From Balneola sp. (GTDB lineage Bacteria; Bacteroidota; Rhodothermia; Balneolales; Balneolaceae), in contig JANQSE010000002.1 in NCBI GenBank assembly GCA_028284195.1, positions 124,001 to 188,000 of the forward strand: a DNA stretch of 64,000 nt, written 5' to 3'. How positions within the stretch are numbered: position 1 is the first letter of the stretch; each line of letters starts with the position of its first letter. The notes under the pieces are model-generated. The model had not been told where the DNA came from. It made no database searches and was given only the letters and a program-made list of their open reading frames with translations. A program made the translations under genes and the position numbers. Shown here in pieces: positions 34,393-44,500 of this stretch.

Positions 34393-36933
34393 TTATCCTT
34401 TTTCAGTGATTAGAGAAATTGCGTCTTCTCTTGTAAACTTTTCAGGATCTGTTCCTTTTGGAAGCCCTATATTTTTTTTGCCGTGTTTAATATAGGGGCC
34501 ATAACGCCCATCCATTACTTTGATAGGATTTTCGGTTTCAGGATGTACTCCCAAATCTTTTAGTTCGGAACTTTTTCTTGGCGCGGATTTCTGCTTAAGT
34601 AGCTCTACAGCACGATCTAATTGTACATCAAGAACGCTATCATCTTTTGGGAGAGATTTGAATTTTCCATCATGTACAACATACGGCCCATATCTTCCAA
34701 CCCCGGCTTTAACTACTTTTCCATCTTCAGGGTGCTCGCCCAGAGTTCGTGGTAATTCGAGAAGTTTGAGAGCAAGATCAAAATCCACATCTTCTGGTAC
34801 CATTCCTTTCAACAGAGATACCCGCTTTGGTTTTTTATTTTCTTCGGTTACTTCCCCTAACTGTACATAAGGACCAAATCGTCCGGTTAGTAAAAATACA
34901 GGAAGCCCTTCTTCAGGATGCAGTCCAATCGGTTTGTCTTCTTCTTCCGATAATTTGATTAACTGCTCTAGCTTTTCAACCGTAACATCGCTTGGGTTCA
35001 AATCCTGTGGAAGAGAAGTGGAAACTTCTTCTCCATCCTTTTTCAATTTTGCATAGGGGCCAAATCGTCCAACGGCAACCTGGATATCTTCCAATCCGTC
35101 AAGAGGCAGGTCCAGAAGTTTGGCTTTTTGAGAGTCAATTTTATCTTCTTGTTTATCAACCTTGGCTTTAAGGCCGTTCTCGCCTTTGTAATAATCATCC
35201 AAATATTTAACCGGATCCTGGGTTCCATTCGCAACTTCATCCAGCTTATCTTCAAGATTAGATGTGAAGTCGCTATCGACTAAATCCGGAAAATGCTGTT
35301 CTAATAAAGATGTAACTGCAAAGGCAGTAAAAGAAGGAATAAGCATTTTACTTTCGTTCTTAGCGTAACCACGATCCTGAATAGTGCTAATTACAGTAGC
35401 GTAAGTACTAGGCCGGCCAATACCGCGCTTTTCTAACTCTCTTACCAGTGTGGCTTCGGTGTATCGGGCCGGGGGCTTCGTTTCATGTGAATTAAAGTTC
35501 AGATCCTGAAGATCAGTGCGGTCGCCGATTTTCATGGCGGGTAAAAACTTCTCCTGCGAATCAAGAGCCGCTTCAGGATCATCGCTGCCTTCAACGTAAG
35601 CTCTAAAAAAACCGGGGAATAAAATTTTCTTTCCACCAGCTTTAAAATCGGCAGAAGTACCATTGTTTTTTGCAGTGATGGTTACGTTGGTGAATTCCAG
35701 TTCAGCTTCTGCCATTTGGGTGGCAATGGTTCGTTTCCAGATTAAGTCGTATAACTTAAGCTCCCGATCTTTTAATCCTGACTTTTCAGGTAAAATAAAT
35801 TTCGAACCTGATGGACGAATGGCTTCGTGCGCTTCCTGTGCAGATTTACCTTTTTGTGTATAATTTCGCACTCGTTCAAATAGATACTCTTCACCATATT
35901 GATCCATGATCCCTTCTCGTGCGGCATCAATTGCCTGAGATGAAAGCCTTGTAGAATCGGTTCTCATATAGGTGATAAAACCTTTTTCATATAATTTTTG
36001 AGCCACACTCATGGTGTCTCGTGCAGAGAAGTTGAATTTTCTGTTTGCTTCCTGCTGTAGAGTAGATGTTATAAAAGGAGGGGCCGGGTTACGTTTTTGG
36101 GTTTTTACATCAACATCGGTTACTTCCCAGTTTGCAGATTTAAGTTGTTCAACCAGATCTTTGGCTGTTGCTTCATCCAGTAAAACAACCGAATCTGGTT
36201 TTTTGAGCTTTCCGGTATTTTCGTCAAAATCCTTTCCACTTGCTAAACGTTTGTCATTTAAATGGGTAAGATCAGCATTGAACTTATCATTCTCTCCCTT
36301 TTTTTGAAGTACTGCTGAAAGATCATAGTATGTACCACTTTTAAATTTCATACGCTCGCGCTCACGTTCAACGAGCATTTCAACAGCTACAGATTGGACA
36401 CGTCCTGCAGAAAGGCCTGGTGAAATTTTCTTCCACAACAGAGGGGAAACGGTATAGCCTGCTAAACGATCCAGAATACGTCGTGTTTCCTGAGCATGTA
36501 CCAATTTCATGTCAATATCACGGGTGTTTTCGAGAGCATTCAATACAGCTTCTCTTGTAATTTCCCGAAAGGCCATGCGCTTTACCGGAATTTTTGGTTT
36601 TAGCACTTCCAGCAAATGCCAGGAAATAGCCTCACCTTCACGGTCTTCATCAGTAGCAAGAATAAGTTCATCCGCATCCTTTAGCTTGTCTTTCAGGCGC
36701 TTTACAATTTTCTTTTTATCTGGCGGGGTTACATAAATAGCAAAGTATCTGTCATCAGGGTTAATACCCAACGTAGCCCAGCTTTCCTTTTTATATTTGG
36801 CAGGAATCAACTTTGCAGATGACGGCAAATCACGAATGTGGCCCATTGAAGAATCTACTTCATATCCTTTTGGAAGATATTTACTGATGGTTTTTGTTTT
36901 TGTAGGTGATTCTACAATTACCAGGCTTTTCAT
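34393..36933 (-). CDS. topA: DNA topoisomerase I
   Basis: Type IA enzyme that relaxes negative supercoils. 846 residues. The Toprim domain opens KSLVIVESPTKTKTISKYLP, with the acidic triad in ATDEDREGEAISWHL. The active-site tyrosine is in FITYMRTDSTRLS. Instead of C-terminal zinc fingers it has four repeats with G-R-[FY]-G-P-Y (AKLKK, VQLGE, VVHDG, IKHGK follow in turn), the topoisomerase C-terminal repeat type common in Bacteroidota and Cyanobacteria. No damage seen. A redoxin gene lies just upstream in the same direction, 15 bases away. Confidence 0.96.
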   Translation of the reverse strand: MKSLVIVESPTKTKTISKYLPKGYEVDSSMGHIRDLPSSAKLIPAKYKKESWATLGINPDDRYFAIYVTPPDKKKIVKRLKDKLKDADELILATDEDREGEAISWHLLEVLKPKIPVKRMAFREITREAVLNALENTRDIDMKLVHAQETRRILDRLAGYTVSPLLWKKISPGLSAGRVQSVAVEMLVERERERMKFKSGTYYDLSAVLQKKGENDKFNADLTHLNDKRLASGKDFDENTGKLKKPDSVVLLDEATAKDLVEQLKSANWEVTDVDVKTQKRNPAPPFITSTLQQEANRKFNFSARDTMSVAQKLYEKGFITYMRTDSTRLSSQAIDAAREGIMDQYGEEYLFERVRNYTQKGKSAQEAHEAIRPSGSKFILPEKSGLKDRELKLYDLIWKRTIATQMAEAELEFTNVTITAKNNGTSADFKAGGKKILFPGFFRAYVEGSDDPEAALDSQEKFLPAMKIGDRTDLQDLNFNSHETKPPARYTEATLVRELEKRGIGRPSTYATVISTIQDRGYAKNESKMLIPSFTAFAVTSLLEQHFPDLVDSDFTSNLEDKLDEVANGTQDPVKYLDDYYKGENGLKAKVDKQEDKIDSQKAKLLDLPLDGLEDIQVAVGRFGPYAKLKKDGEEVSTSLPQDLNPSDVTVEKLEQLIKLSEEEDKPIGLHPEEGLPVFLLTGRFGPYVQLGEVTEENKKPKRVSLLKGMVPEDVDFDLALKLLELPRTLGEHPEDGKVVKAGVGRYGPYVVHDGKFKSLPKDDSVLDVQLDRAVELLKQKSAPRKSSELKDLGVHPETENPIKVMDGRYGPYIKHGKKNIGLPKGTDPEKFTREDAISLITEKG

Positions 36934-36948
36934 ACTCTTCTAATATAT

Positions 36949-37422
36949 TTACAAACTTTCAATCAGGGCTTTCAGCTCTTCAGCGTGTGCTTTGGTGTCA
37001 ATTTTTTTGATGGTTGCCAAGATAGTACCATCTGTATCAATAACAAAAGCCGATCGGGATGGTCCTGTAAAGGTTTTACCATACATCTTTTTCTCTATGA
37101 TGGAATCTGCTGCTTTTGCAAATTTATAATCCGGATCGGAAGCCAACATATAACTAATCCCAAGCTTTTCTGCATATTTTATGTGTGATCGGCAGCTATC
37201 TTTACTAATGGCGAGAATATTATAGCCTTTCTTTTCAAACCAATCAGCATGTATTGCAAGATCGGTAGTTTGCCGATCGCAACTTGACGTGTTATTCTTC
37301 ATGTACACCGATACAATCGTTTTTTGATCTAATATATCTGAAAATGGGAGCTCTCTTTCTTCTCCTTTTTTTAGAATCTTCAAGCTAAAATCTGTTCGTA
37401 TTTTTTCCCCTGTCTCTATCAT
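36949..37422 (-). CDS. Peroxiredoxin-like (Bcp/PrxQ-type) redoxin
   Basis: 157 residues, thioredoxin fold. The peroxidatic cysteine position is C48 in MKNNTSSCDRQTTDLA; the usual T-P-G-C of Bcp has become T-S-S-C. C77 in ISKDSCRSHIKYAEKLG lies where related proteins have a serine and may be the resolving cysteine. MLASDPDYKFAKAADSI and SRSAFVIDTDGTI complete the AhpC/TSA pattern. Likely reduces hydroperoxides with thioredoxin. Possibly co-transcribed with topA, which follows by 15 bases. Confidence 0.82.
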   Translation of the reverse strand: MIETGEKIRTDFSLKILKKGEERELPFSDILDQKTIVSVYMKNNTSSCDRQTTDLAIHADWFEKKGYNILAISKDSCRSHIKYAEKLGISYMLASDPDYKFAKAADSIIEKKMYGKTFTGPSRSAFVIDTDGTILATIKKIDTKAHAEELKALIESL

Positions 37423-37488
37423 GTAATTAGTGATTGATGAATTGTTTGAATGGAGCTAACGATATTTTGAGTATCAATCGTTCATATG

Positions 37489-38403
37489 TTAATAAGGAAA
37501 CAGTAAGTCTATGATCGGTTCAGTCAGCTTTTGAAGCTCCACTGAAAAGGAGGCATCGAGAATGTTTGAAATGTCTTTGGTTTGTTCTCCATTTTTGGAT
37601 TGTATGATAGTGTTTTTAGCTTCTTCGGATGCAATCATGTCTAAAGAAGCAGAGAGAAGAGCAACATTATCGCCATTCAGGTTAAGGATTGCGTTTAGTT
37701 TAGTAGCACCGAATGGCGTTGCCGTTAAAGCCAGGGCCAGTCTGGTTTTATTATCCCTGTTGAATATGCGATAATAGTTTGGCAGGTAAAATTCTTTTGG
37801 GCCTCCTTCAAATTTAAAGTACCGTACAGGTGTTTCTTGCGGAGAATTATACAAGAATTTACAGGAATTGGTAATCCATTTTCTGGTAGCTGGGTGTGAT
37901 TTTGGCCCGGCAAAGCCTCTGCTATTCCAGTAATCGAAATCTAAAGTGATGCTGTTTTTTACAGCAAATTCTTCGGGAATTTCATTCAGTGAAAAAACTT
38001 CTCTTCTATCAGTTTTATACCAATGATCTTCGATGCCATTTGTGATCAAAAGAAAAGGGGCGTTTACTTGTTGGTTATACCGAGCAATTTGGATAGAAGT
38101 GTTTTCAGTCAACGGTATTTCAGGAGCTTTGCACTCAATTAGTAATACAGGTTTGAATTCTCTATTGAAGTAAATAATGTCGGTACGGGATTTTGTTTTG
38201 TCATTAGCCAGGTTTACGGGGGATTCAAACGAAATTTTGGAAGCAGAAAAGCCGGCTTCTCTGATCAGATATTCTACACACTGAAGGCGAACCCGTTCTT
38301 CCGGGCGGTTTTTATATGCTTTTTTCAGAATTGGATTCCATAATTTTTTCTCACCATCTCTGAACACAAACCCTGGATAATGATGGAGCACTACACTTTG
38401 CAC
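37489..38403 (-). CDS. Solitary HsdR N-terminal-domain nuclease-like protein
   Basis: 304 residues. Residues ~20-135 match the type I restriction enzyme R-protein N-terminal domain (HSDR_N): RPEERVRLQCVEYLIREAGF, then a PD-(D/E)xK site with D75 in SRTDIIYF and E90-C-K92 in VLLIECKAP, and QIARYNQQVNAPFLLITNG. No helicase motor, methylase or specificity subunit is nearby, so this is not a restriction system. The C-terminal half is unassigned. Lone copies next to housekeeping genes are widespread in Bacteroidota; a DNA-repair role is only a guess. Confidence 0.82.
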   Translation of the reverse strand: MQSVVLHHYPGFVFRDGEKKLWNPILKKAYKNRPEERVRLQCVEYLIREAGFSASKISFESPVNLANDKTKSRTDIIYFNREFKPVLLIECKAPEIPLTENTSIQIARYNQQVNAPFLLITNGIEDHWYKTDRREVFSLNEIPEEFAVKNSITLDFDYWNSRGFAGPKSHPATRKWITNSCKFLYNSPQETPVRYFKFEGGPKEFYLPNYYRIFNRDNKTRLALALTATPFGATKLNAILNLNGDNVALLSASLDMIASEEAKNTIIQSKNGEQTKDISNILDASFSVELQKLTEPIIDLLFPY

Positions 38404-38533
38404 GTTTCTAAATTTTTACCTGTTGTTTCCTCCATAGGAACTATTTTGGAAGAAGAAGCTTAGCGACTGAGGAACCTAAAATCAATGTTATTATTATAGA
38501 TTTCTCACTTTTGCTAGAAGTAATAAAACGCAA

Positions 38534-40330
38534 TCAAGCTTTAGCTACTTCCGTTTCTTTGCCTTTGTTCAACGTTTTGTTGATGTATAGCTGCTGAACA
38601 ATAGAAAGTACATTGAAGATAAGGTAGTACAAGCTTAACCCAGATGCGAAGTTGTTGAAGATGAATAGCAACATTACCGGGAAAATGTATTGCAGCACTT
38701 TCATCTGTTGAGCCATAGGGTTGCCGCCCCCTCCTCCTCCGCTCATTCCTCCGGTAAGCTTGCTCTGGAAAACCATGGCAATAGACATCAGCAGTACAAA
38801 TCCACCTATAGCATTTCCCAAGAAAGGGATAGAAAAAGGGAGGTTTATAATGAAATCTGGCGCAGAAAGATCACTAGCCCACAGAAATTCTTTTTGACGT
38901 AATATGATGGAGTTCTGGAAAAATCTCCAAAGTGTGATTAGAATTGGAAACTGAAGAAGATTTGGTAAACAGCCACCAAGCGGGTTTACTTTATTCTTCT
39001 TATACACCCTCATAGTTTCCTGCTGCTGCTTTTGGGGATTGTCTTTGTATTTCTCCTGGATCTCCTTGAGCTGAGGCTGGAGTTCCCTCATAGCAGCCAT
39101 ACTTTTATAGCTTTTGAAAGTGAGTGGAGATAAGATCAGTTTAACGGATGCCGCAAAAATGATTACGAGAACCCCGTAATTACTTATAAATCCGCTAAAG
39201 AAAGAGAAAAAAGGAATGACGATAAATCGGACAAAAGGATCAGAAAACCAACGCAGCCAGCTATAACCCACTTCAACCATGTCGTAAGCATGCTCATCAA
39301 CTCGTTTGATGTCATAATACTTCAAAGGCCCCACAAACAACTGGTAAGACAAAATACCATTTGCGGGAATGCCGGATGTTATTGCTGATGTGTACTTGTT
39401 TTGAGTAAGAGGATCATCCGCATCGCCGGACATTTCGCCCGTTAAAATAGCTGCTTCTGTTTGGTGGAGAGGCTTAATAAACTGAGTAAAGAACTTGGTT
39501 TTAGTAGCAGCCCACTGTACGTTTCCGTTGAACGTGTCTTCCTCTCTTCCGACATCATCTACCTTAAACTTTTCCAGTTCATCCCCCAAATACACATAAG
39601 CGGCCGTTTCAAGGTTATCCTGCGTTCGGTCCTTTTCTGATGAGTTAAGTTTGGATGTCCACCCAAAATCCACTGCCCTGCCTACAATGTAATCGCTCAC
39701 CCCAATAAACTGAGCTTCAAAGTCAATTTCGTAGCTATCACCAATAAAGGTATAAGTAAATACAATCTGGCGGCCATCATTTAAGCGAAGGGCATACTGA
39801 AGTTCTTTGGTTTCTCCATTATTTAAAGCAACATCCGCAGTACCCGAAACCGGAGTAAACAAAAGATTCTGAGTGTCAACATTATAGTTTTCTGTGGTTA
39901 AGAACCCCATATTATATGCCGACTTTGAACTATCCGAAATTAGCTGATGAGGTTCCCCGTCCCAGGAATTGTAATTACTGAATGTAATAGAAACAGGCCC
40001 CGCACCTTTATTTGAAAAAACAGCAGTATATAAAGGAGTAGTAACTGTGGTTTCAAAAACCTCCGTTTCTGTTGAGGTCGAAAATAAGCCGGTTGCAGGT
40101 GTTGCTACTTCACTTTCTGCTTGTTCAGAAATAGTTGCCTCACGTTGTTGAGTTACAAGCGGAGCTTGCGCAACCGGATTTTGCGGTACCTCAACCTGGG
40201 CCAAACTATCCTGGCGAGCTCTTTCAGCCAGCTGTCTGGCTCTTTCTTCTTCACTCGGCATAGTAACTACGAACCAGGCTACCATTAGTAAAAAAATTAA
40301 TCCCAGTCCGGTTGCGGTATTCTTATCCAA
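38534..40330 (-). CDS. yidC: Membrane protein insertase YidC
   Basis: Inserts and folds inner-membrane proteins with or without SecYEG. 598 residues, Gram-negative type. TM1 is TGLGLIFLLMVAWFVVTM, then a low-complexity linker and the large periplasmic P1 domain (~90-350). The conserved core is LSPLTFKSYKSMAAMRELQP followed by a cytoplasmic coiled hairpin, CLPNLLQFPILITLWRF, and further helices to residue ~585. It follows rnpA by 11 bases; yidD, often between them, is absent. Confidence 0.96.
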   Translation of the reverse strand: MDKNTATGLGLIFLLMVAWFVVTMPSEEERARQLAERARQDSLAQVEVPQNPVAQAPLVTQQREATISEQAESEVATPATGLFSTSTETEVFETTVTTPLYTAVFSNKGAGPVSITFSNYNSWDGEPHQLISDSSKSAYNMGFLTTENYNVDTQNLLFTPVSGTADVALNNGETKELQYALRLNDGRQIVFTYTFIGDSYEIDFEAQFIGVSDYIVGRAVDFGWTSKLNSSEKDRTQDNLETAAYVYLGDELEKFKVDDVGREEDTFNGNVQWAATKTKFFTQFIKPLHQTEAAILTGEMSGDADDPLTQNKYTSAITSGIPANGILSYQLFVGPLKYYDIKRVDEHAYDMVEVGYSWLRWFSDPFVRFIVIPFFSFFSGFISNYGVLVIIFAASVKLILSPLTFKSYKSMAAMRELQPQLKEIQEKYKDNPQKQQQETMRVYKKNKVNPLGGCLPNLLQFPILITLWRFFQNSIILRQKEFLWASDLSAPDFIINLPFSIPFLGNAIGGFVLLMSIAMVFQSKLTGGMSGGGGGGNPMAQQMKVLQYIFPVMLLFIFNNFASGLSLYYLIFNVLSIVQQLYINKTLNKGKETEVAKA

Positions 40331-40341
40331 AAGTTTGTGTA

Positions 40342-40770
40342 TTAAGTAGTTTGATTGATAGAAAACAGCCGGGTACGAAGCTCGTTCAGCATAGTTACCA
40401 CATTTTCTTCAACAGATTTGAAGGAAAGGCCGGCTTTTCGGGAAACAAGCACACAATGAACGCTAACGGCACTTTGTTTCACCGCTTCAAGAATAATGTG
40501 TTGATGCAGCCTGAAAGCTTCGCGCATAAGTCTTTTTGCTTTGTTACGCTGAACTGCTGTTCCTGTTTTTTTAGGGGCAATGAATCCAATTTTAAATTCA
40601 TTTTGAGAATCGGGCAACACGATAAAGCGAAGATTTACCGAAGGTGATTTGATGAGCTTTGAATCAGAGAAAAGATTTTGAAAGTTTCGCCTGCCGCGTA
40701 AAACTCGAGATTTAGGCAAGGTAAATCTGCGAGTAGCAACAGGTATGTTACTTTGCTCCTTTTCGCTCAT
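40342..40770 (-). CDS. rnpA: Ribonuclease P protein component
   Basis: Basic protein partner of the RNase P RNA, which matures tRNA 5' ends. 142 residues from the ATG at 40770. [20 protein letters not shown] and the RNR signature, here [18 protein letters not shown], are diagnostic. The frame stays open to an ATG at 40815 inside rpmH. The start at 40770 is preferred because it gives a normal-length protein; it still overlaps rpmH by 23 bases. Confidence 0.93.
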   Translation of the reverse strand: MSEKEQSNIPVATRRFTLPKSRVLRGRRNFQNLFSDSKLIKSPSVNLRFIVLPDSQNEFKIGFIAPKKTGTAVQRNKAKRLMREAFRLHQHIILEAVKQSAVSVHCVLVSRKAGLSFKSVEENVVTMLNELRTRLFSINQTT

Positions 40771-40906
40771 CACTAACACTAAGCTTGGCGCGCCCTTTAG
40801 CACGGCGACCCGCAATCACTTTACGTCCATTCTTTGTGGACATACGCTCACGAAAACCGTGCTTGTTTTTGCGCTTTCTATTACTTGGTTGAAATGTTCT
40901 CTTCAT
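40748..40906 (-). CDS. rpmH: 50S ribosomal protein L34
   Basis: 52 residues, hand-translated on the minus strand. [20 protein letters not shown] and [20 protein letters not shown] are essentially the universal L34 sequence, with a short extra tail [10 protein letters not shown]. First gene of rpmH-rnpA-yidC. Its last 23 bases overlap the start of rnpA in another frame. A 603-base gene-free stretch lies upstream; dnaA, its classical neighbour, is not there. Confidence 0.97.
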   Translation of the reverse strand: MKRTFQPSNRKRKNKHGFRERMSTKNGRKVIAGRRAKGRAKLSVSDERKGAK

Positions 40907-41509
40907 TAGATCAGGATGTTTTAAACGTTCATTTCGTATCCGAAAAAGGCCTCAAATATATGGATTAAATCCTAAAATCTGAATAAATATTTTTGAGATC
41001 TATATACAACAATATTTCAAAATAGAAATGAGAAATTTTTTCAATAACGCACTACTGAATTAATGGAGGTTGCCGCGTCGTATGTTATTAGTGCCTTAGT
41101 ACAATCCAGGCTTCTAGCAATGACTAGTTTTTCCTTTTCTACTCCCTACTCCCGTTGTACCGGGGTTCTATCCCGATTTTCGAGCCTGCCTTCTCCCAAC
41201 TCTGACAGGGTTTATTAAGCAGAGGGGGGCTATTTTGATGAGCCTCCCTCCCCTCGTAGAGGAAAGGACTTGATGACATTCAGTATGGATTACATGAAGC
41301 TGGCTTTAAAAACAGGTGTGTATCTCTGTTTGCTGAACCAAGTGAAAGAGCTCTCTCCATGATGACACGGGATAAGAGAAAGAAGCATTCTGTTTTTTTG
41401 TGCAACAGAAGTAAAGCAGCAAAAATTGGTATAATAATTGCGTAATTTTATTCGCTTCGCATTTTTAAAGCGATGCTTTCTTTTTTTATAAAAACGTATT
41501 AAAGAATTT
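40907..41509. other. 603-base spacer between rpmH and secA
   Basis: The first ~140 bases are very AT-rich and must hold the rpmH promoter; I see no clean consensus. A strong hairpin lies at 41222-41250: GAGGGGGGCT with AGCCTCCCTC, nine of ten positions paired, loop 9, no T-tract. A TATAAT occurs at 41430-41435. Near the end, TCGCTT (41452-41457) pairs with AAGCGA (41468-41473) and is followed by a T-rich stretch, a possible attenuator ahead of secA. No TTATNCACA DnaA box was found, so an origin is not supported. No RNA gene was recognised. Confidence 0.5.
41452..41487 (+). terminator. Possible attenuator hairpin in the secA leader
   Basis: A 6-base stem TCGCTT/AAGCGA with a 10-base loop is followed by TGCTTTCTTTTTTT and lies 25-55 bases before the secA ATG. 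Position and T-tract resemble an intrinsic terminator that would have to be read through; the stem is weak. Confidence 0.35.
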
Positions 41510-44500
41510 ATGATAGACAAGGTCGGAAAGGTTATTACCAAAATATTTGGTTCGAAGAGTGAAAAGGACATTAAAGCCATTCAACCCATTATAGATGAAA
41601 TCAAAGCATTAGGGCCTGAAATGGAAAAGCTGAGTGATAATCAGCTTAAAGAAAAAACTGAGGAGTTTAAGCAAAAGATACATGATGCCACGGCAGAAAC
41701 TTCCATAAGAATTGAGGAAGTAAAAACTAAAATGGATGATCTTGAAAATCTTTCTCAGGGAGAAAGCCGGCAGCTGGCAGATGAGTTGGAAGCTCTTGAG
41801 GATAAGTGGCTGGAGCAACTTGAAGCCACCCTGAATGACATATTGCCCGAAGCATATGCCGTACTTAAAGATACCTGCCGCCGATTTGTCGGTAAAAGCT
41901 GGAAGGTGGCCGGTGATGAGGTGGAATGGAACATGATTCCATACGATGTTCAGCTCGTTGGTGCTGTCACGCTTCACAAAGGGATGATCGGTGAAATGAA
42001 AACCGGTGAAGGAAAAACGTTGATGGCAATCTTTCCGGCCTATCTAAATGCACTTGCAGGGCGCGGGGTGCATGTAATTACTGTGAACAATTATCTTGCA
42101 AAACGTGATGCTGAATGGAACGAACCCATTTTCAACTTCCATGGGCTTACTGTCGCATGCATCGATAATTACGAGCCAAACTCAGAAGGCCGCCGAAAAG
42201 CATATCGGGCAGACATCACCTACGGAACAAATAATGAATTTGGCTTTGATTATCTGCGCGATAACATGGTGATTGAAAAAGAGCAATTGGTTCAAAGAGC
42301 ACATCATTATGCAATTATTGATGAGGTTGATTCTATTTTAATTGATGAAGCCAGAACCCCTTTGATTATTTCCGGCCCCGTACCTAACGATAATAAGTCA
42401 GACAAATACGAAGAAATGAAGCCCCGGATGGCTTCTTTGGTTGATGCTCAGAAGAAACTGGTTTCGGAGTTGGTAAAAGAAGGGCAGGCACACCTGGAAA
42501 AAGGAGACGAGGAAAAAGCCGGACTGGCATTGTTTCGTGCCCAAAGAGGTTTCCCCAAAAATTCGCGGTTCCGCAAAATGCTTCAGGAACCAAGCATTCA
42601 AAAGATGATTCAGAAAACAGAAGCTTTTTACTTACAGGATAATGCCAAGAATATGCCTGAAGTAGATGAGTATTTGTTTTATGCAGTAGATATGAAGTTG
42701 AACTCCATCGAAATGACAGAGAAAGGCCGCGAGTTCATCACCAAAAAAGGAGAAGACCCTGACTTTTTCGTGATCCCGGATTTGGGAACGGAAACTTCAG
42801 TAATAGAACAGGAAATAGAAGGTTTAGAAAAAGAGCGTATTGCTGAGGTTGAAAAAATGGATCTCAGTGATAGTTATAAGGAAGAAAAAATTCAGAATGC
42901 AAAACAGGAAGTCCGTAAAGAAAGAGAGCGGCAATTTGCGGAGCTTTACAGGCTTTTTGCTGAACGGGGAGATCGGATTCACACGGTTAACCAGTTGTTA
43001 AAAGCATATACACTTTTCGAACGTGAAGAAGAGTATATCGTTCAGGATGGGAAAGTTCAGATTGTAGATGAGCACACAGGGCGGGTACTTTCTGGCCGGC
43101 GTTATTCGGATGGGCTGCATCAGGCTATTGAGGCGAAAGAGCAGGTTAAGATTGAAGCTTCCACGCAAACATATGCAACCATTACCCTTCAGAATTATTT
43201 CCGGATGTATCACAAGCTATCCGGTATGACCGGTACTGCCGAAACGGAAGAAGGCGAATTCAATGAAATTTATGATTTGGATGTGGTGGTAATTCCTACT
43301 AACCGTCCTATTCAGCGTGATGACAAAGAAGACCTGATCTTTAAAACAAAGCGCGAAAAGTTTAACGCAGCTATCCAGAAAATTCAGGAATACCATAAAT
43401 CGGGCCAGCCTGTGTTGGTTGGTACTACCAGCGTGGATGTTTCCGAAACGATGAGCCGGATGTTGAAACGTGCTGGAATACCTCATAATGTATTGAATGC
43501 AAAACAGCACGAGCGTGAAAGTGAAATCGTAAAGCAGGCAGGGCAAACAGGCGCAGTTACTGTAGCAACTAATATGGCAGGCCGTGGTACAGATATTAAA
43601 CTTGCACCGGGAATTAAAGAAAAAGGCGGCCTGGCAATTTTAGGTACAGAACGGCACGAATCCCGCCGGATTGATTTGCAGTTACGCGGGCGTTCCGGCC
43701 GTCAGGGAGATCCGGGTGAATCTCAGTTTTATGTATCTCTGGAAGATAACCTGATGGCCATGTTTGGTTCCGATCGGGTTGCCAACGTCATGGATCGCCT
43801 GAATTTCGAAGAAGGAGAAGTGATTACACATCCGTGGATGACTAAATCTTTGGAGCGAGCCCAATCAAAAGTGGAGCAAAACAATTTCAGTATTAGAAAA
43901 AGACAGCTTGAGTATGATGATGTGCTGAACAATCAAAGAAATGTGATTTATGCTCGCCGCCGCCATGCCTTGTTGGGAGATCAGTTGATTTCTGACATCA
44001 TGGATATGCTTGAGGACTTTGTAGAAGATTTAGTAGAAGAGCATGTTGCTGCCGGGGATTATGCAGGGCTGCATGAGGAGATTCTTATAAACCTTGCCAC
44101 TGATGTGGATTTTGACGAAGAAGAGTGGCGCAAAATGAACCCGGAAGAATTGGCTGATAAAATCATTGACCGGGCACTTGAGGTATATCGCCGAAAAGAA
44201 GAGCAAATGGCGAAGCCTCTTTATGAAGTAATGAAGAGAATATCAAAAACAGACCCTGATAATCGCCCTGAAAGAGTACAGATTATTTTTACGGACGGCA
44301 TCAAACGGATGAGAGTGGTTGTTGATGTGGATGCTGCGCTTGAGAATGAAGGTCGTGAAGTTGCACGAGCTTTGGAACGAACGGCCGTACTTGCAACCAT
44401 TGATGATAAATGGATGCAGCATCTTCGGGAGTTGGATTCTGTAAAAGAAGGTATTGGTTTAAGGGCTTACGGGCAGAAAGATCCGCTATTAGAATACAAG

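Noticed and set aside
37489..38403. A type I restriction-modification system
   Set aside because: Only the HsdR N-domain is present; no hsdM, hsdS or motor domain lies in the neighbourhood.
40907..41509. oriC next to rpmH
   Set aside because: rpmH often borders dnaA/oriC, but no TTATNCACA sites were found in this spacer and dnaA is absent.
41290..41580. 96-codon minus-strand frame over the secA start
   Set aside because: It overlaps the 5' end of secA on the other strand and has no family resemblance; a shadow frame.
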